Source: Solirubrobacterales bacterium (GTDB lineage: Bacteria; Actinomycetota; Thermoleophilia; Solirubrobacterales; 70-9). From it: a stretch of DNA of 62,678 nt. The translations under genes and the position numbers were made by a program. Shown here in pieces: positions 1-7,798 of this stretch. A model generated the notes under the pieces. The model searched no databases, was not told the DNA's origin, and saw nothing but the letters and a program-made list of their open reading frames with translations. The stretch spans positions 1-62,678 of the forward strand of contig JAJNAZ010000013.1 in assembly GCA_021155855.1 (NCBI GenBank), given 5' to 3'. Every line of letters begins with the position of its first letter. The first letter of the stretch is position 1.

Positions 1-399
1 GAGGATCTCGCGGCCGCGATCGCGTTCTTCGTCGAACTGGGCCTGGAGCTGGAGGGCGAGGCAACGGTCGAGGGTGAATGGGTGGACCAGCTGATCGGAC
101 TGGAGGGCGTCCGAGCGGACATCGCCTTCCTGCGGACCCCGGAGGGCAACGGCCGGGTCGAGCTGTCGACGTTCCACACGCCGGCGGCCACCAGCGCTGC
201 ACCGCGGGCGCCCGTGAACACCCCGGGCATCCCTCGCCTCACGTTCGTCGTCGACGCCGTCGACGACGTCCTCGACCGCCTTCGCCCCCACGGCGCCGAA
301 TTCGTGGGCGAGGTGGCGCAGTACGAGGACATCTACCGGTACTGCTACGTCCGCGGCCCCGACGGCATCATCATCGGGCTGGTCGAGGAGCTCCGCTGA
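1..399 (+). CDS. VOC (glyoxalase-fold) protein, 5' end cut by the window
   Basis: The frame is open from the first base and gives 132 residues before the stop, so the N-terminus lies outside the window. The visible part starts inside a helix (AIAFFVELGLELEG) and ends with the typical VOC C-terminal beta strands (YVRGPDGIIIGLVEEL). VOC proteins are metal-dependent lyases, dioxygenases or drug-binding proteins of about 130 residues, so little is missing. The substrate cannot be told from sequence. It lies 154 bp upstream of the DHFR-like gene on the same strand. Confidence 0.85.
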   Translation, partial: EDLAAAIAFFVELGLELEGEATVEGEWVDQLIGLEGVRADIAFLRTPEGNGRVELSTFHTPAATSAAPRAPVNTPGIPRLTFVVDAVDDVLDRLRPHGAEFVGEVAQYEDIYRYCYVRGPDGIIIGLVEELR

Positions 400-553
400 G
401 CGACACTCCGAGTGGGCCCGCGCAGGTCTAGCAACACATGGAAGGGAGGGTGCCGATGCCCGAACGAGACGGACACACGGCGCGGCGATCCGATGAGTCG
501 GCGATGCGCTCCGGGTCTCAACTCTCGAAAGCAGCCACCAAGAATGAATCTCG

Positions 554-1111
554 ATGAGCAAGCTGATCTTCGAACTGAGCGTCTCGCTCGATGGCTACAT
601 ATCGGGGGCCGACTCCTCGCCCGAGCGGCTCCACGGGTGGGCGTTCCGCGGCGACGACACCGACCGAGCCATGCTCGACAAGGCGTGGCCGGACGGCGGC
701 GCGATGATCTGCGGCCGCAACACCTATGACCTGTCGGTCCCGCAATGGGGCGCAGAGGGCCCCTCGGCGAACAAGCGAATCCCGCTGGTCGTGATCACGC
801 ACTCCGAGCCCGCCGAGGTCCCGGCGAACGCTGTGTACTCGTTCGCGACCGGCGGGATCGAGGCCGCACTCAAGGAGGCGAGGGACCGCGCCGAAGGCGG
901 CAATCTCGTGATCATGGGAGGGCCTGGGGTCGGCCGGCAATACTTGCGCGCCGGCCTCCTCGACGAGGTCGTCCTCCACGTCGTCCCGGTCTTCCTCGGC
1001 GCGGGCACGCGCCTCTTCGACGACCCCGGCGGCGCGATCGGCATGGAGACGATCGAGGTGATCCGCACCGACGCGGCGACCCACCTCCGGCTGCGGGTGG
1101 CCGGCGGTTAG
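554..1111 (+). CDS. Dihydrofolate reductase family protein (RibD C-terminal fold)
   Basis: The 185-residue protein opens with the family pattern LIFELSVSLDGYISG. It has the nucleotide-binding segment NLVIMGGPGVGRQYL near residue 120 and the end motif VPVFLGAGTRLFD. Proteins of this type are NADPH-dependent reductases related to RibD and DHFR; in actinobacteria they are usually stand-alone and of unknown substrate. The ATG at 554 follows several possible upstream starts but is the one that aligns with the conserved N-terminus. A second paralogue is at 45737-46273. Function beyond reductase fold is inference. Confidence 0.88.
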   Translation: MSKLIFELSVSLDGYISGADSSPERLHGWAFRGDDTDRAMLDKAWPDGGAMICGRNTYDLSVPQWGAEGPSANKRIPLVVITHSEPAEVPANAVYSFATGGIEAALKEARDRAEGGNLVIMGGPGVGRQYLRAGLLDEVVLHVVPVFLGAGTRLFDDPGGAIGMETIEVIRTDAATHLRLRVAGG

Positions 1112-1278
1112 GCCGGGGCCTCTGGTCGGCACCTGGAGCAGGAACACCAATCTGGTCGGCTCCGGTGAGGAGAAACGCCTACGCGCGCAATCCAGCGTCG
1201 CGGCTGGAAGGCAGCCGTTAGTACTGCGAGCGATCACGTTCGGCGTGGGCTCCCCGCCGCGCTTCCCCCTCCGCGTGA

Positions 1279-1353
1279 AAGCGGACGTCTTGTCACGCCG
1301 GCAGGCGACGCCGCTCGACGATCCGTGCGTCGTAGCGAGAAACGAATCGGGCC
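1279..1353 (+). repeat. Dispersed repeat, copy 1 (core 1312-1353)
   Basis: The 42-bp core starting CGCTCGACGATCCGTGCGTC is identical to 3165-3206 and differs by one base from 13851-13892. A shorter, diverged match is at 8700-8716. Weaker similarity (GGCAGGCGAYG just upstream) extends the element to the left. Every copy is intergenic and on the plus strand. Confidence 0.85.
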
Positions 1354-1380
1354 ACCTATCGGATCTCGCTACGACGCACG
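1324..1380. repeat. 17-bp perfect inverted repeat overlapping repeat copy 1
   Basis: Bases 1324-1340 (CGTGCGTCGTAGCGAGA) are exactly reverse-complementary to 1364-1380, with a 23-nt loop. The left arm is part of the dispersed repeat core, while the right arm is a second, inverted partial copy. It lies about 80 bp beyond the stop codon of the minus-strand M1 peptidase gene, so it could fold as a transcript-end hairpin, although no T-run is visible. Confidence 0.85.
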
Positions 1381-1457
1381 TTCGAGCTCTCCCGAACACC
1401 GCGCCCGGAACGACCAAGTCCCGTGCGCTCAGGCGCCTCCCGGCGACCGGCGAGGCG

Positions 1458-2969
1458 TCACCAGGTCGTGGGCTTGGTCGGAGTGCGCACCCACACGTCG
1501 AAGAACGCGGTCAGGTCCTGGCCGGAGACCTCCTCGAAGAGCGCTTCGAAGTCGTCGGTGGTGGCGGTCGAGTCGTCGTAGCGCGTGAGCCACTCCCGGC
1601 TGGCCTCGAAGAACGCCTCGTCGCCGACCTCGACCCGGAGGGCGTGCAGCGTCGCCGCGCCCCGGTCGTAGACCGCGCCGTGGAAGAGGCCCAACGGGCC
1701 CGGGTCCGCGATGGCCAGGTCCCAGAAGGGGTCGTCAGCGGGGATCGCCATGACGGCGTCGAAGCTCGCCTGGGCGGAGTCGCCGCCGCTGTCCTCGCTC
1801 CACAACCACTCGACGTAGGTGGCCCAGCCCTCGTTGAGCCAGATGTCCGCCCAGCGCTCCGGGCTCACGGCGTTGCCGAACCACTGGTGCGCGAGCTCGT
1901 GGGCGACGGTGCCCTCCCGTGCCCTCCGCGAGTACACGGGCCGGGTCTGCGTCTCGAGCGCGTAGCCGACGCTGTCGTCATCGACGATCGCGCCGGCAGA
2001 ATTGAACGGGTACGACACGAAAGTCTCCTCGAGGAAGGCGATCATCTCCGCCTGCAGGTCGAGGCTCGCCTCGGTGATGTCCGCGTCGGCGGGCGTGAGG
2101 TTGTCGTCGACCGCGTCGATGATCGGCAGCCCGCCGGCCGTCTCGGAGAAGCTCAGCTCGTAGTCACCGACCGAGGCGGTGGTGAGATAGCTGGCCTGCG
2201 GGTCGGGGGCGTCCCAGAACCAGGTCGTCCGCCCGCCCTCGGTGACGGGGTCGCGTGCCTGCAGCCCGTTGGCGACCGCGACCTTGCCCTCGGGCACGGT
2301 GATCTCGAAGCCGTAGGTCGCCTTGTCGGTCTGGTGGTCGCTGACCGGGTACCAGGTCATCGAGCCCTCGGGCTCGTTCACCACCATGGCGCCGTCCCGC
2401 ATGGTCACCCAGCCGTAGAGGGCGCCCTCGATGTCCTCCGGCCGAGTGGTCGCACCGCCGTAGGTGACGACGACGCGCGCCGTTTCCCCCTGCTTGATCT
2501 TGGGGCGGGGCTGAATCGTGAGCTCCCAGATGCGGGCCGCGTCGTCCTGCACCTGCCAGTAGGCCGAGCCCTCGACCTCGGCCCCGCCAGCGGGCGGCGC
2601 CACCTCGCTGGCCGGCTTCCCGTTGACGGTGATCGCCTGCACGTCCAGGTCGCGCAGATCGAGGTTGAATCGGTCCAGGTCCTGCGTGGCCACCAGGTCG
2701 ATCGTCGCCACACCGCTCAGCTGGCCGACGAGCGGCGCCGGGGAGGGCGCCGGCGGCGTGTAGGTGAGGTCGAGGTCGTAGTGCTTGACGTCGTATCCAC
2801 CGTTGCCGGCGAACGGGAAGTAGGGGTCGCCCGCACCAGGGGCACCGGCCGTGTACGTCGGTCCCGCGGGACCGCTCTGGGCGGCCGTCGGACCGGCCGA
2901 CAGCGCGAGCGCCCCCGTTGCCACCAGGACTGCCGCCAACGCTCCGGACACCTGCCTGCGAACACCCAC
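1458..2969 (-). CDS. Secreted M1 family zinc aminopeptidase
   Basis: The 503-residue protein has the M1 metallopeptidase signature HELAH at residues 357-361 and the third zinc ligand E380 in NEG, the HExxH-18-E spacing of the family. The N-terminal half is the beta-sandwich domain usual for M1 enzymes. A signal peptide runs over about residues 1-30 with cleavage near TAA-QSG, so it should act outside the cell, trimming N-terminal residues from peptides. I chose GTG at 2969 because GAGGAG lies seven bases upstream and the signal peptide starts there; the frame is open further upstream to 3074. Dispersed repeat copies lie on both sides. It is shorter than ERAP-like M1 enzymes because it lacks the C-terminal helical domain. 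Confidence 0.93.
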   Translation of the reverse strand: MGVRRQVSGALAAVLVATGALALSAGPTAAQSGPAGPTYTAGAPGAGDPYFPFAGNGGYDVKHYDLDLTYTPPAPSPAPLVGQLSGVATIDLVATQDLDRFNLDLRDLDVQAITVNGKPASEVAPPAGGAEVEGSAYWQVQDDAARIWELTIQPRPKIKQGETARVVVTYGGATTRPEDIEGALYGWVTMRDGAMVVNEPEGSMTWYPVSDHQTDKATYGFEITVPEGKVAVANGLQARDPVTEGGRTTWFWDAPDPQASYLTTASVGDYELSFSETAGGLPIIDAVDDNLTPADADITEASLDLQAEMIAFLEETFVSYPFNSAGAIVDDDSVGYALETQTRPVYSRRAREGTVAHELAHQWFGNAVSPERWADIWLNEGWATYVEWLWSEDSGGDSAQASFDAVMAIPADDPFWDLAIADPGPLGLFHGAVYDRGAATLHALRVEVGDEAFFEASREWLTRYDDSTATTDDFEALFEEVSGQDLTAFFDVWVRTPTKPTTW

Positions 2970-3110
2970 AATGATCTCCTCTGCACTCGGGTCGCGCGCA
3001 TTGTAGACGGCCAACGTGGCACCGCACCGAAGCCCTTGAGGCCGCTGGGCCTCCGGAGTAGCCCGGAATCGCACCTTGGACGACTGCGGGGCGTCCAGAC
3101 GGCGCTGCCC

Positions 3111-3222
3111 CGCTCCCGCTTAGGACGACAAAGCCGTAGCCGAGATCAGGCCGGTAGGCGTGCTCGCTCGACGATCCGTGCGTCGTAGCGAGAAACGAAT
3201 CGGGCCCCGCTATGTCTGTCAC
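3111..3222 (+). repeat. Dispersed repeat, copy 2
   Basis: The core at 3165-3206 is identical to copy 1. Similarity to copy 3 extends on both sides, from CGCTCCCGCT (3111) to about 3222, with small gaps. It lies just upstream of the M1 peptidase start and is a direct repeat of copy 1 on the far side of that gene. Confidence 0.82.
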
Positions 3223-3232
3223 TACCACGCTG

Positions 3233-3254
3233 AAGCCCTTTGCCTGGAGGGCTT
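3233..3254 (-). terminator. Probable intrinsic terminator
   Basis: A seven-base stem (AAGCCCT / AGGGCTT) with an eight-base loop lies five bases downstream of the stop of the small minus-strand frame 3260-3397 and beyond the SDR gene. The U-tract is weak. The position suggests it closes the SDR transcript. Confidence 0.5.
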
Positions 3255-3259
3255 TCGCG

Positions 3260-3397
3260 TTATCGAACGTCCGGGATCCGGGCGAGCTGTTCGGCTAGCT
3301 CCTCGTCCTCGGCCTCCTGGCGCTCGGCGCCGATGCCGTCCGGGCGGTCGCGCGGTCGGCTCGCGGGGCTACCAAGGGTGACCGGCCAGAACTCCAC
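3260..3397 (-). CDS. Small acidic hypothetical protein (45 aa), overlaps the SDR end
   Basis: A GTG at 3397, inside the last codons of the SDR gene, opens a 45-codon frame whose second half is highly charged and codon-biased like a real gene (for example AERQEAEDEELAEQLARI). Its stop is followed directly by the hairpin at 3233-3254, as expected for the last gene of an operon. I do not recognise the product. It could also be a remnant of a longer C-terminal extension of the SDR lost by a frame change. Confidence 0.4.
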   Translation of the reverse strand: MEFWPVTLGSPASRPRDRPDGIGAERQEAEDEELAEQLARIPDVR

Positions 3398-4094
3398 CGT
3401 CCACCGTCCAGACCGCGCCGGTGACGTATGACGCCTCCTCGGAGGCGAGGAAGGCGACGACGGCCGCCACCTCCTCGGGTCTGCCGGCCCGGCGCAGCGG
3501 AACGCGTCCGTAACGCGGATCGACGCCGGGCTCCCCCAGGCGCTCCTCGCCCGTCACGTCTATCGCCCCCGGGGCTACCGCGTTTACCCGGATGGCGCGG
3601 TCGCCGAGTTCCTCCGCCGCCTGGCGTGTCAGGGCGACGAGCGCCCCCTTGCTCGTGGCGTAAGCCGCCGCTCCCCGGAGCGCGAGCAGCGCGTGAATGC
3701 TCGCGATGTTGATGATTGCGGCGCCGGAAGCCATGGCTCGAGCGGCGGCCCTGATGAGAAGCAGCGGCCCGGTGACGTTTACGGCGAGGGTGTTATCCCA
3801 GGCAACGCGCTCGGCGTCGAGCAGCGGCTGGTAGGTCTGATCCGCGGCGTTGTTGACGAGAACGTCTAGCCGACCGGTGGTCGCCAAGATCCGTGCCACC
3901 TGTCGGGAGTCGCTGACATCGCCCTCCACCACGGCGCCGTCAAGCTCGGCGGCCAGCCTCTCCGCCCGGTCGAGTTCCTCGACGGCATTAACCCACACCC
4001 GTGCTCCCTCCTCTCCCAGCCGCCGCGCGATCGCGGCACCGATGCCGCGCTGGGCGCCGGTGACCAGAGCGTTCTTGCCACGAAGACCCCTCAC
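3369..4094 (-). CDS. SDR family oxidoreductase
   Basis: This is a classical short-chain dehydrogenase of 241 residues. It has the Rossmann motif TGAQRGIG near residue 12, NNAA in place of NNAG, a serine in NIASIHA, the catalytic YATSK pair and the C-terminal TVDGG. It should use NAD(P)H to reduce or oxidise a small carbonyl or alcohol; the substrate is unknown. I chose the GTG at 4094 because GGAG lies nine bases upstream; an in-frame ATG at 4112 is possible but has no ribosome site. The upstream flank to 4244 is open by chance. Confidence 0.9.
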   Translation of the reverse strand: MRGLRGKNALVTGAQRGIGAAIARRLGEEGARVWVNAVEELDRAERLAAELDGAVVEGDVSDSRQVARILATTGRLDVLVNNAADQTYQPLLDAERVAWDNTLAVNVTGPLLLIRAAARAMASGAAIINIASIHALLALRGAAAYATSKGALVALTRQAAEELGDRAIRVNAVAPGAIDVTGEERLGEPGVDPRYGRVPLRRAGRPEEVAAVVAFLASEEASYVTGAVWTVDGGVLAGHPW

Positions 4095-4384
4095 GCGGCG
4101 ATTCTCCAACATCACGGGCACCGGAAGGCCGGGTTCTCCTGAGCGAGAATGACGACACGGCCAAAGGTGCGCCTTGATAACTCTGGAACGGATGCCAGGG
4201 GATTCGTGAGCATGGTCGATCAGGGAGTCGATGACGCGATCCATGCGAGCCTCACCCGGAGGTCACCAAGCCCGGCCTGAATGAGCCAGAGCCGAGGGGG
4301 CGGCAGTGCACAACTGTCGACCGGCTGAGTACTGATCGAGCGTGCGCGGCGAGGCGCTTTCACCGGCGGCGCGCGACGAGATCC

Positions 4385-6172
4385 CTAGACATCCAGAACC
4401 CCGTCGACGGTGAGAATGACCCCGCAGGCGACGAGCCCGGTCGCCAGCAGCCGGCCGGCCCACCGAAGGACCCGGCCCCATGGGCCCTCGGTGGGCCCCG
4501 TGGCCGTCAGCGCCGTCAAGGTCACGACCCCGACGGCGATTGCGCCGGCGCTCACGAGAAGATCGCTGTCGGCGCCTGCACCGAGCGCGAGCACGACCAG
4601 GGCGGGCCGGGCCACGACTGGGATCGCCACCGGGACCAGCACGGCGCGCCAGCCGGCGAGGGACGGCTCGGCTGGGGGCGGTCGCCGGAACAGATCGGCG
4701 ACGCCGGCGATCGCGGCGATGATCCCAGCGGCGGCCCGGAACGAGGGCTCGCTGACATCTAGGGCTTCCAAGAGCGGATCGGCGAGCGCCGCGACGACGC
4801 AAACGGCGAGCCCGCCAATCGCGCCCCCGACCGCGGCCAGGCCGATCGCGGTCTGCGACGACCGTCCGGCGCGCGGGATTGCGAACGCCGCCCGGGCCGG
4901 GTTGAGCGCCAGCACCAGGGCGACGGCCCAGAGCCAGCCCGATGGCGGGTCATCACCCGGGTCTGACGACTCGCTCGAGCCCGACGTTTCCTGCGCCTCG
5001 ACGATCGGGATCGTCCTCAACAGCCCCGCCAACGCGTGCTGCTGATCGTCCATGCGAGTCTCGCCGTCGACGAACCACGCACCCTCCAACCGTTCGGGGC
5101 TGGCGGCGTCCGCGGCGTCCCTGGCATCCGATTGCTCGCTCACAGCGAGCCCGGCGATGCAGGTTGCGCGCTCGGCGAGCGGGCCCTCGAGGTCCGTCAG
5201 TCTGGGCTCTTGCTGGGCGACCAGCCACCAGCCGGTGAGTGCCTCGCTGATCACTCCGTACCCGCCACCGCGAGGCGTGTCGCTGCCCCGCACCAACTCG
5301 CCCCATGGCCCGAACTGTTGGCTGACCCAGCGGGTTGCGCTGCCGAACAGCTCCGCTTGCCGGCGCGCGTACTCAACCTCTCGCTCGGTGAGCGGCCCGC
5401 CGCCACGCTCCGGGAACTCGACGGTCTCGGCCTGCCCGTAGGCGGCCCAGTGATCGGGGATCGGCGGCCAGTAGTCCTCGACCTCGTCCCGCGACGTCGC
5501 CAGGTAGGCGCCGATGCGGTCGGCGGCGTCGCCCCACCCCTGGCCGGGGAAGGCTCGGTGAAGCAGCGCCAGGGCCCAATAGGCCTCCCCGGTGTAGTAC
5601 TTCGAATACTCGCCGGCCACCGGTGCCCGGACGCCCTCATCGTAATACGCCAGCACGGCGCCGGTGGGCTCGGTCTGGGCAAGCAGAAAGCGCCCGAGTC
5701 GGCGCAGGACGCGGTCGTAGCGGGTCTCGCCGGTGGCCTCCCTCCGATACACCAGCCCCGCGACCAGGAGCGCGCTCGCCCCCGTTGACACCTCGCCCTG
5801 ATAGGTGACTGCGGCCCAGCCATCGCGCTCGAAAAGCGTGTCAAGTGCCCACTCGAGACCGCGGTCGGCGGATTGCAGCGCGCCGGGCAATTGCGCGGCG
5901 GCGGCCTGGTAGAGGCCCATTGTCACCCCCGCATGACGAACGGCGTTGTAGTCGGGCGGGATCGAGTCGTCGTCGGCGTCGTAGATGTAAACCCAGGTGC
6001 CGTCCGCTTCCTGATTGCGGATGAACCAGTCGACGCTCGCCTGCGCCGACTGCCGAAGCTCTGCCGCGGTAACCGAGGGGCAATGTTCCGGCGGCGCCAC
6101 CACCGCGAAGGCGACGGCGATGGCGAGCGCGAGGGTGAGGCCGGCCCTCCAGACGCGCGTCGTGGCGGTCAT
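4385..6172 (-). CDS. Secreted/membrane toroid-like protein, third gene of HTTM cassette
   Basis: The 595-residue protein has an N-terminal signal or anchor (LTLALAIAVAFAVVAP). A helical region of about 350 residues follows, rich in aromatic and acidic residues (QEADGTWVYIYDADDD, DYWPPIPDHWAAYGQAE, GYGVISEALTGWW) and reminiscent of alpha/alpha-toroid enzymes such as squalene-cyclase-like or glycan-epimerase-like proteins. The C-terminal 190 residues form about six membrane helices. I do not recognise a specific family. Its start overlaps the HTTM gene stop by four bases (ATGA), so the two are translationally coupled. The toroid probably faces outside the membrane. A role in modifying a lipid or secreted substrate together with the HTTM protein is inference. 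Confidence 0.7.
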   Translation of the reverse strand: MTATTRVWRAGLTLALAIAVAFAVVAPPEHCPSVTAAELRQSAQASVDWFIRNQEADGTWVYIYDADDDSIPPDYNAVRHAGVTMGLYQAAAAQLPGALQSADRGLEWALDTLFERDGWAAVTYQGEVSTGASALLVAGLVYRREATGETRYDRVLRRLGRFLLAQTEPTGAVLAYYDEGVRAPVAGEYSKYYTGEAYWALALLHRAFPGQGWGDAADRIGAYLATSRDEVEDYWPPIPDHWAAYGQAETVEFPERGGGPLTEREVEYARRQAELFGSATRWVSQQFGPWGELVRGSDTPRGGGYGVISEALTGWWLVAQQEPRLTDLEGPLAERATCIAGLAVSEQSDARDAADAASPERLEGAWFVDGETRMDDQQHALAGLLRTIPIVEAQETSGSSESSDPGDDPPSGWLWAVALVLALNPARAAFAIPRAGRSSQTAIGLAAVGGAIGGLAVCVVAALADPLLEALDVSEPSFRAAAGIIAAIAGVADLFRRPPPAEPSLAGWRAVLVPVAIPVVARPALVVLALGAGADSDLLVSAGAIAVGVVTLTALTATGPTEGPWGRVLRWAGRLLATGLVACGVILTVDGVLDV

Positions 6173-7305
6173 CGCGAAGCCACGGACGCGGTGATCCCCT
6201 CGTCACCCGCGCGCCGGGCGCGGCGGACCGCGGGCAAGAGCAGCGCCGGGAGCGCGAACCAGGCCGTTAGCGGTAGGCGGCTCAACGTCAACGCGACGGC
6301 CGGCGCCCCGCGGAGCGTGGTGCCGTCCCGGTCGGTGACCGCGAGCGCGGAACCCGGCGGTGCGGGCTCGACGCGGAAGCGCGCCAGCCAGTCGAGCCCA
6401 CCGACGAGTCTGCCCAATCGCGCCTGGCGAGCAGATGTCGAGTCGATCCGCAGCACCCGATCCCGAGTCGAGGGCACCGCCCAGATCACCAACACCGCGA
6501 TGCCGAGCAACGAGAACACCTGGACCGACGCGGACGTCTCGATCGTGACGTGGAAGACGACTGCGACCCAGACGGCCGCATAGCGAGTGCGAGGCCACCA
6601 CAGTCCGAGCGCGATGAACAGCTCGGTGAGGACGATCAGCTTCGCTGCCCCCGTGTGGAAGCCGCGGTCGGTCAGGGCCGAGAGCGCCCAGTCCGGCAGC
6701 GGCCACGCCTCGAGGTCGTCCCGGGCGCGGACCACGCGCTGCCAGGTGACGGTGCCCCCGAACCAGTCGGGGTCGACGAGCTTGCTGAGGCCGGACGCCC
6801 CGTAGATCGCCGCACACTCAAACCGCAGCAGCCATAGCGGCCAGGCCGGCGCCAAGGGGTCTCGCGCCGGCTGCCCCCGGCGGTGGCGGATCCACGCGTC
6901 CAAGGACAGCTCGCGTCCGCATGGGGCGACCGCCAACAGTCCGAGGACGACGACCAGATAGGCCCGGTTGTTGTGGAAGTGCGTGGTCGAGAGGAAGAGG
7001 TTGTAGGTGACGACCGCGAACGTCGTCGCCGTCGCGACGCGGGTCAGAAAGCCCAGCGACATCGCGACGGCGGCTGCCGCCGCCAGCCACAGGAGCCCGA
7101 CGTAGATCGCCTCGGGCAACTCCGGATACCAGGCGGCGTAGGGCTCGTAGAAGGCGTCCCGATACGTTTCCCCGCGCCACGCGTCGGAGAGAAACGGCTG
7201 CAGATGGAGGAGCACCACGGGTCCGGCCAGCGCCCGGAGCAGGGCGAGGGCCCGCATGCTGACCGTGCGGCCGAGCAGGTCGTCGAACCTCGCGAGCGCG
7301 TTCAC
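6169..7305 (-). CDS. HTTM domain membrane protein (vitamin K-dependent carboxylase-like)
   Basis: The 378-residue polytopic protein matches the horizontally transferred transmembrane (HTTM) family, which includes the membrane part of vitamin K-dependent gamma-carboxylase. The characteristic segment STTHFHNNRAYL is near residue 106. About eight hydrophobic helices are visible (for example AIYVGLLWLAAAAAVAMSL and LIVLTELFIALGLWW). Bacterial HTTM proteins are widespread but mostly of unknown reaction. It overlaps both neighbours by four bases, so 7748-4385 is one operon. The function is not assigned beyond the family. Confidence 0.85.
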   Translation of the reverse strand: MNALARFDDLLGRTVSMRALALLRALAGPVVLLHLQPFLSDAWRGETYRDAFYEPYAAWYPELPEAIYVGLLWLAAAAAVAMSLGFLTRVATATTFAVVTYNLFLSTTHFHNNRAYLVVVLGLLAVAPCGRELSLDAWIRHRRGQPARDPLAPAWPLWLLRFECAAIYGASGLSKLVDPDWFGGTVTWQRVVRARDDLEAWPLPDWALSALTDRGFHTGAAKLIVLTELFIALGLWWPRTRYAAVWVAVVFHVTIETSASVQVFSLLGIAVLVIWAVPSTRDRVLRIDSTSARQARLGRLVGGLDWLARFRVEPAPPGSALAVTDRDGTTLRGAPAVALTLSRLPLTAWFALPALLLPAVRRARRAGDEGITASVASR

Positions 7306-7748
7306 CCAGCGCCCTCGCGTTCACGACTTCGCAGGACCTCGACCTCGGGCGGGTCGGCGTTGTGCCAGGACGTGACCCTCGCTTCGAGATATCTGGTGTC
7401 GCCGTCGCGCGGGGTGTTGTCCGCGACCCAGTCGAGGGCGGCGTCGAGAAAGGCGAGCTGGTTGTCGAGCCCCGCGTCGGCGTGGTGGCGGACCGACGGG
7501 TAGCTGAGACCGCGATCTGCGACCAGATCGTCCCAGCGGTACCCCGACCATGGGCGCTCGATCGGGATCCGCCGGCCGTCGGCGGTGACCCGGACCACGT
7601 CCGCCCGCCAGGTGCTCGACTCGGGAAACATCTGGAACGCGAACTCCTTGTGGTCGGACGAGTAGCCCCGCACCACCAGTCCGAGCTGCAAAGCCACGAC
7701 GGCGGCGAAGACGACGCGGCGCCCGACGACCCTGACCCTCGGCGACAC
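7302..7748 (-). CDS. Small membrane-anchored protein, first gene of HTTM cassette
   Basis: The protein has 148 residues from a GTG at 7748. It has one N-terminal hydrophobic helix (RRVVFAAVVALQLGLVVRGY) and an outside domain with FQMFPESSTWRADVVRV. It does not resemble a known enzyme, but small partners of this kind occur beside bacterial HTTM genes. Its stop overlaps the HTTM start by four bases. The frame is open further upstream to 7922, but that stretch is arginine-rich shadow of the divergent gene. No clear ribosome site is seen, so translation may be leaderless. Confidence 0.72.
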   Translation of the reverse strand: MSPRVRVVGRRVVFAAVVALQLGLVVRGYSSDHKEFAFQMFPESSTWRADVVRVTADGRRIPIERPWSGYRWDDLVADRGLSYPSVRHHADAGLDNQLAFLDAALDWVADNTPRDGDTRYLEARVTSWHNADPPEVEVLRSREREGAG

Positions 7749-7798
7749 GGGCTTACGATGACACCGCCCGTCGTTCGTCGCTTGCGACGCTGTGCGGC

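Larger units (their letters stand above)
1112..1457. other. Intergenic region with dispersed repeat copy 1
   Basis: This 346-bp gap between the DHFR-like gene and the end of the M1 peptidase gene holds no convincing gene. Its right half contains copy 1 of the dispersed repeat and a long inverted repeat, listed separately. Open frames across it are antisense shadows of the peptidase gene. Confidence 0.6.

Noticed and set aside
518-1417. A 299-codon minus-strand open frame over the DHFR-like gene
   Set aside because: It is a shadow of the reductase gene; its ends lie in the dispersed repeat.
1245-3188. A 647-codon plus-strand open frame
   Set aside because: It is wholly antisense to the M1 peptidase, is Arg/Val/Gly-rich with no domain, and exists because of high GC.
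2164-3228. A 354-codon minus-strand frame beside the M1 peptidase start
   Set aside because: It is a shifted-frame shadow with low-complexity sequence and no ribosome site.
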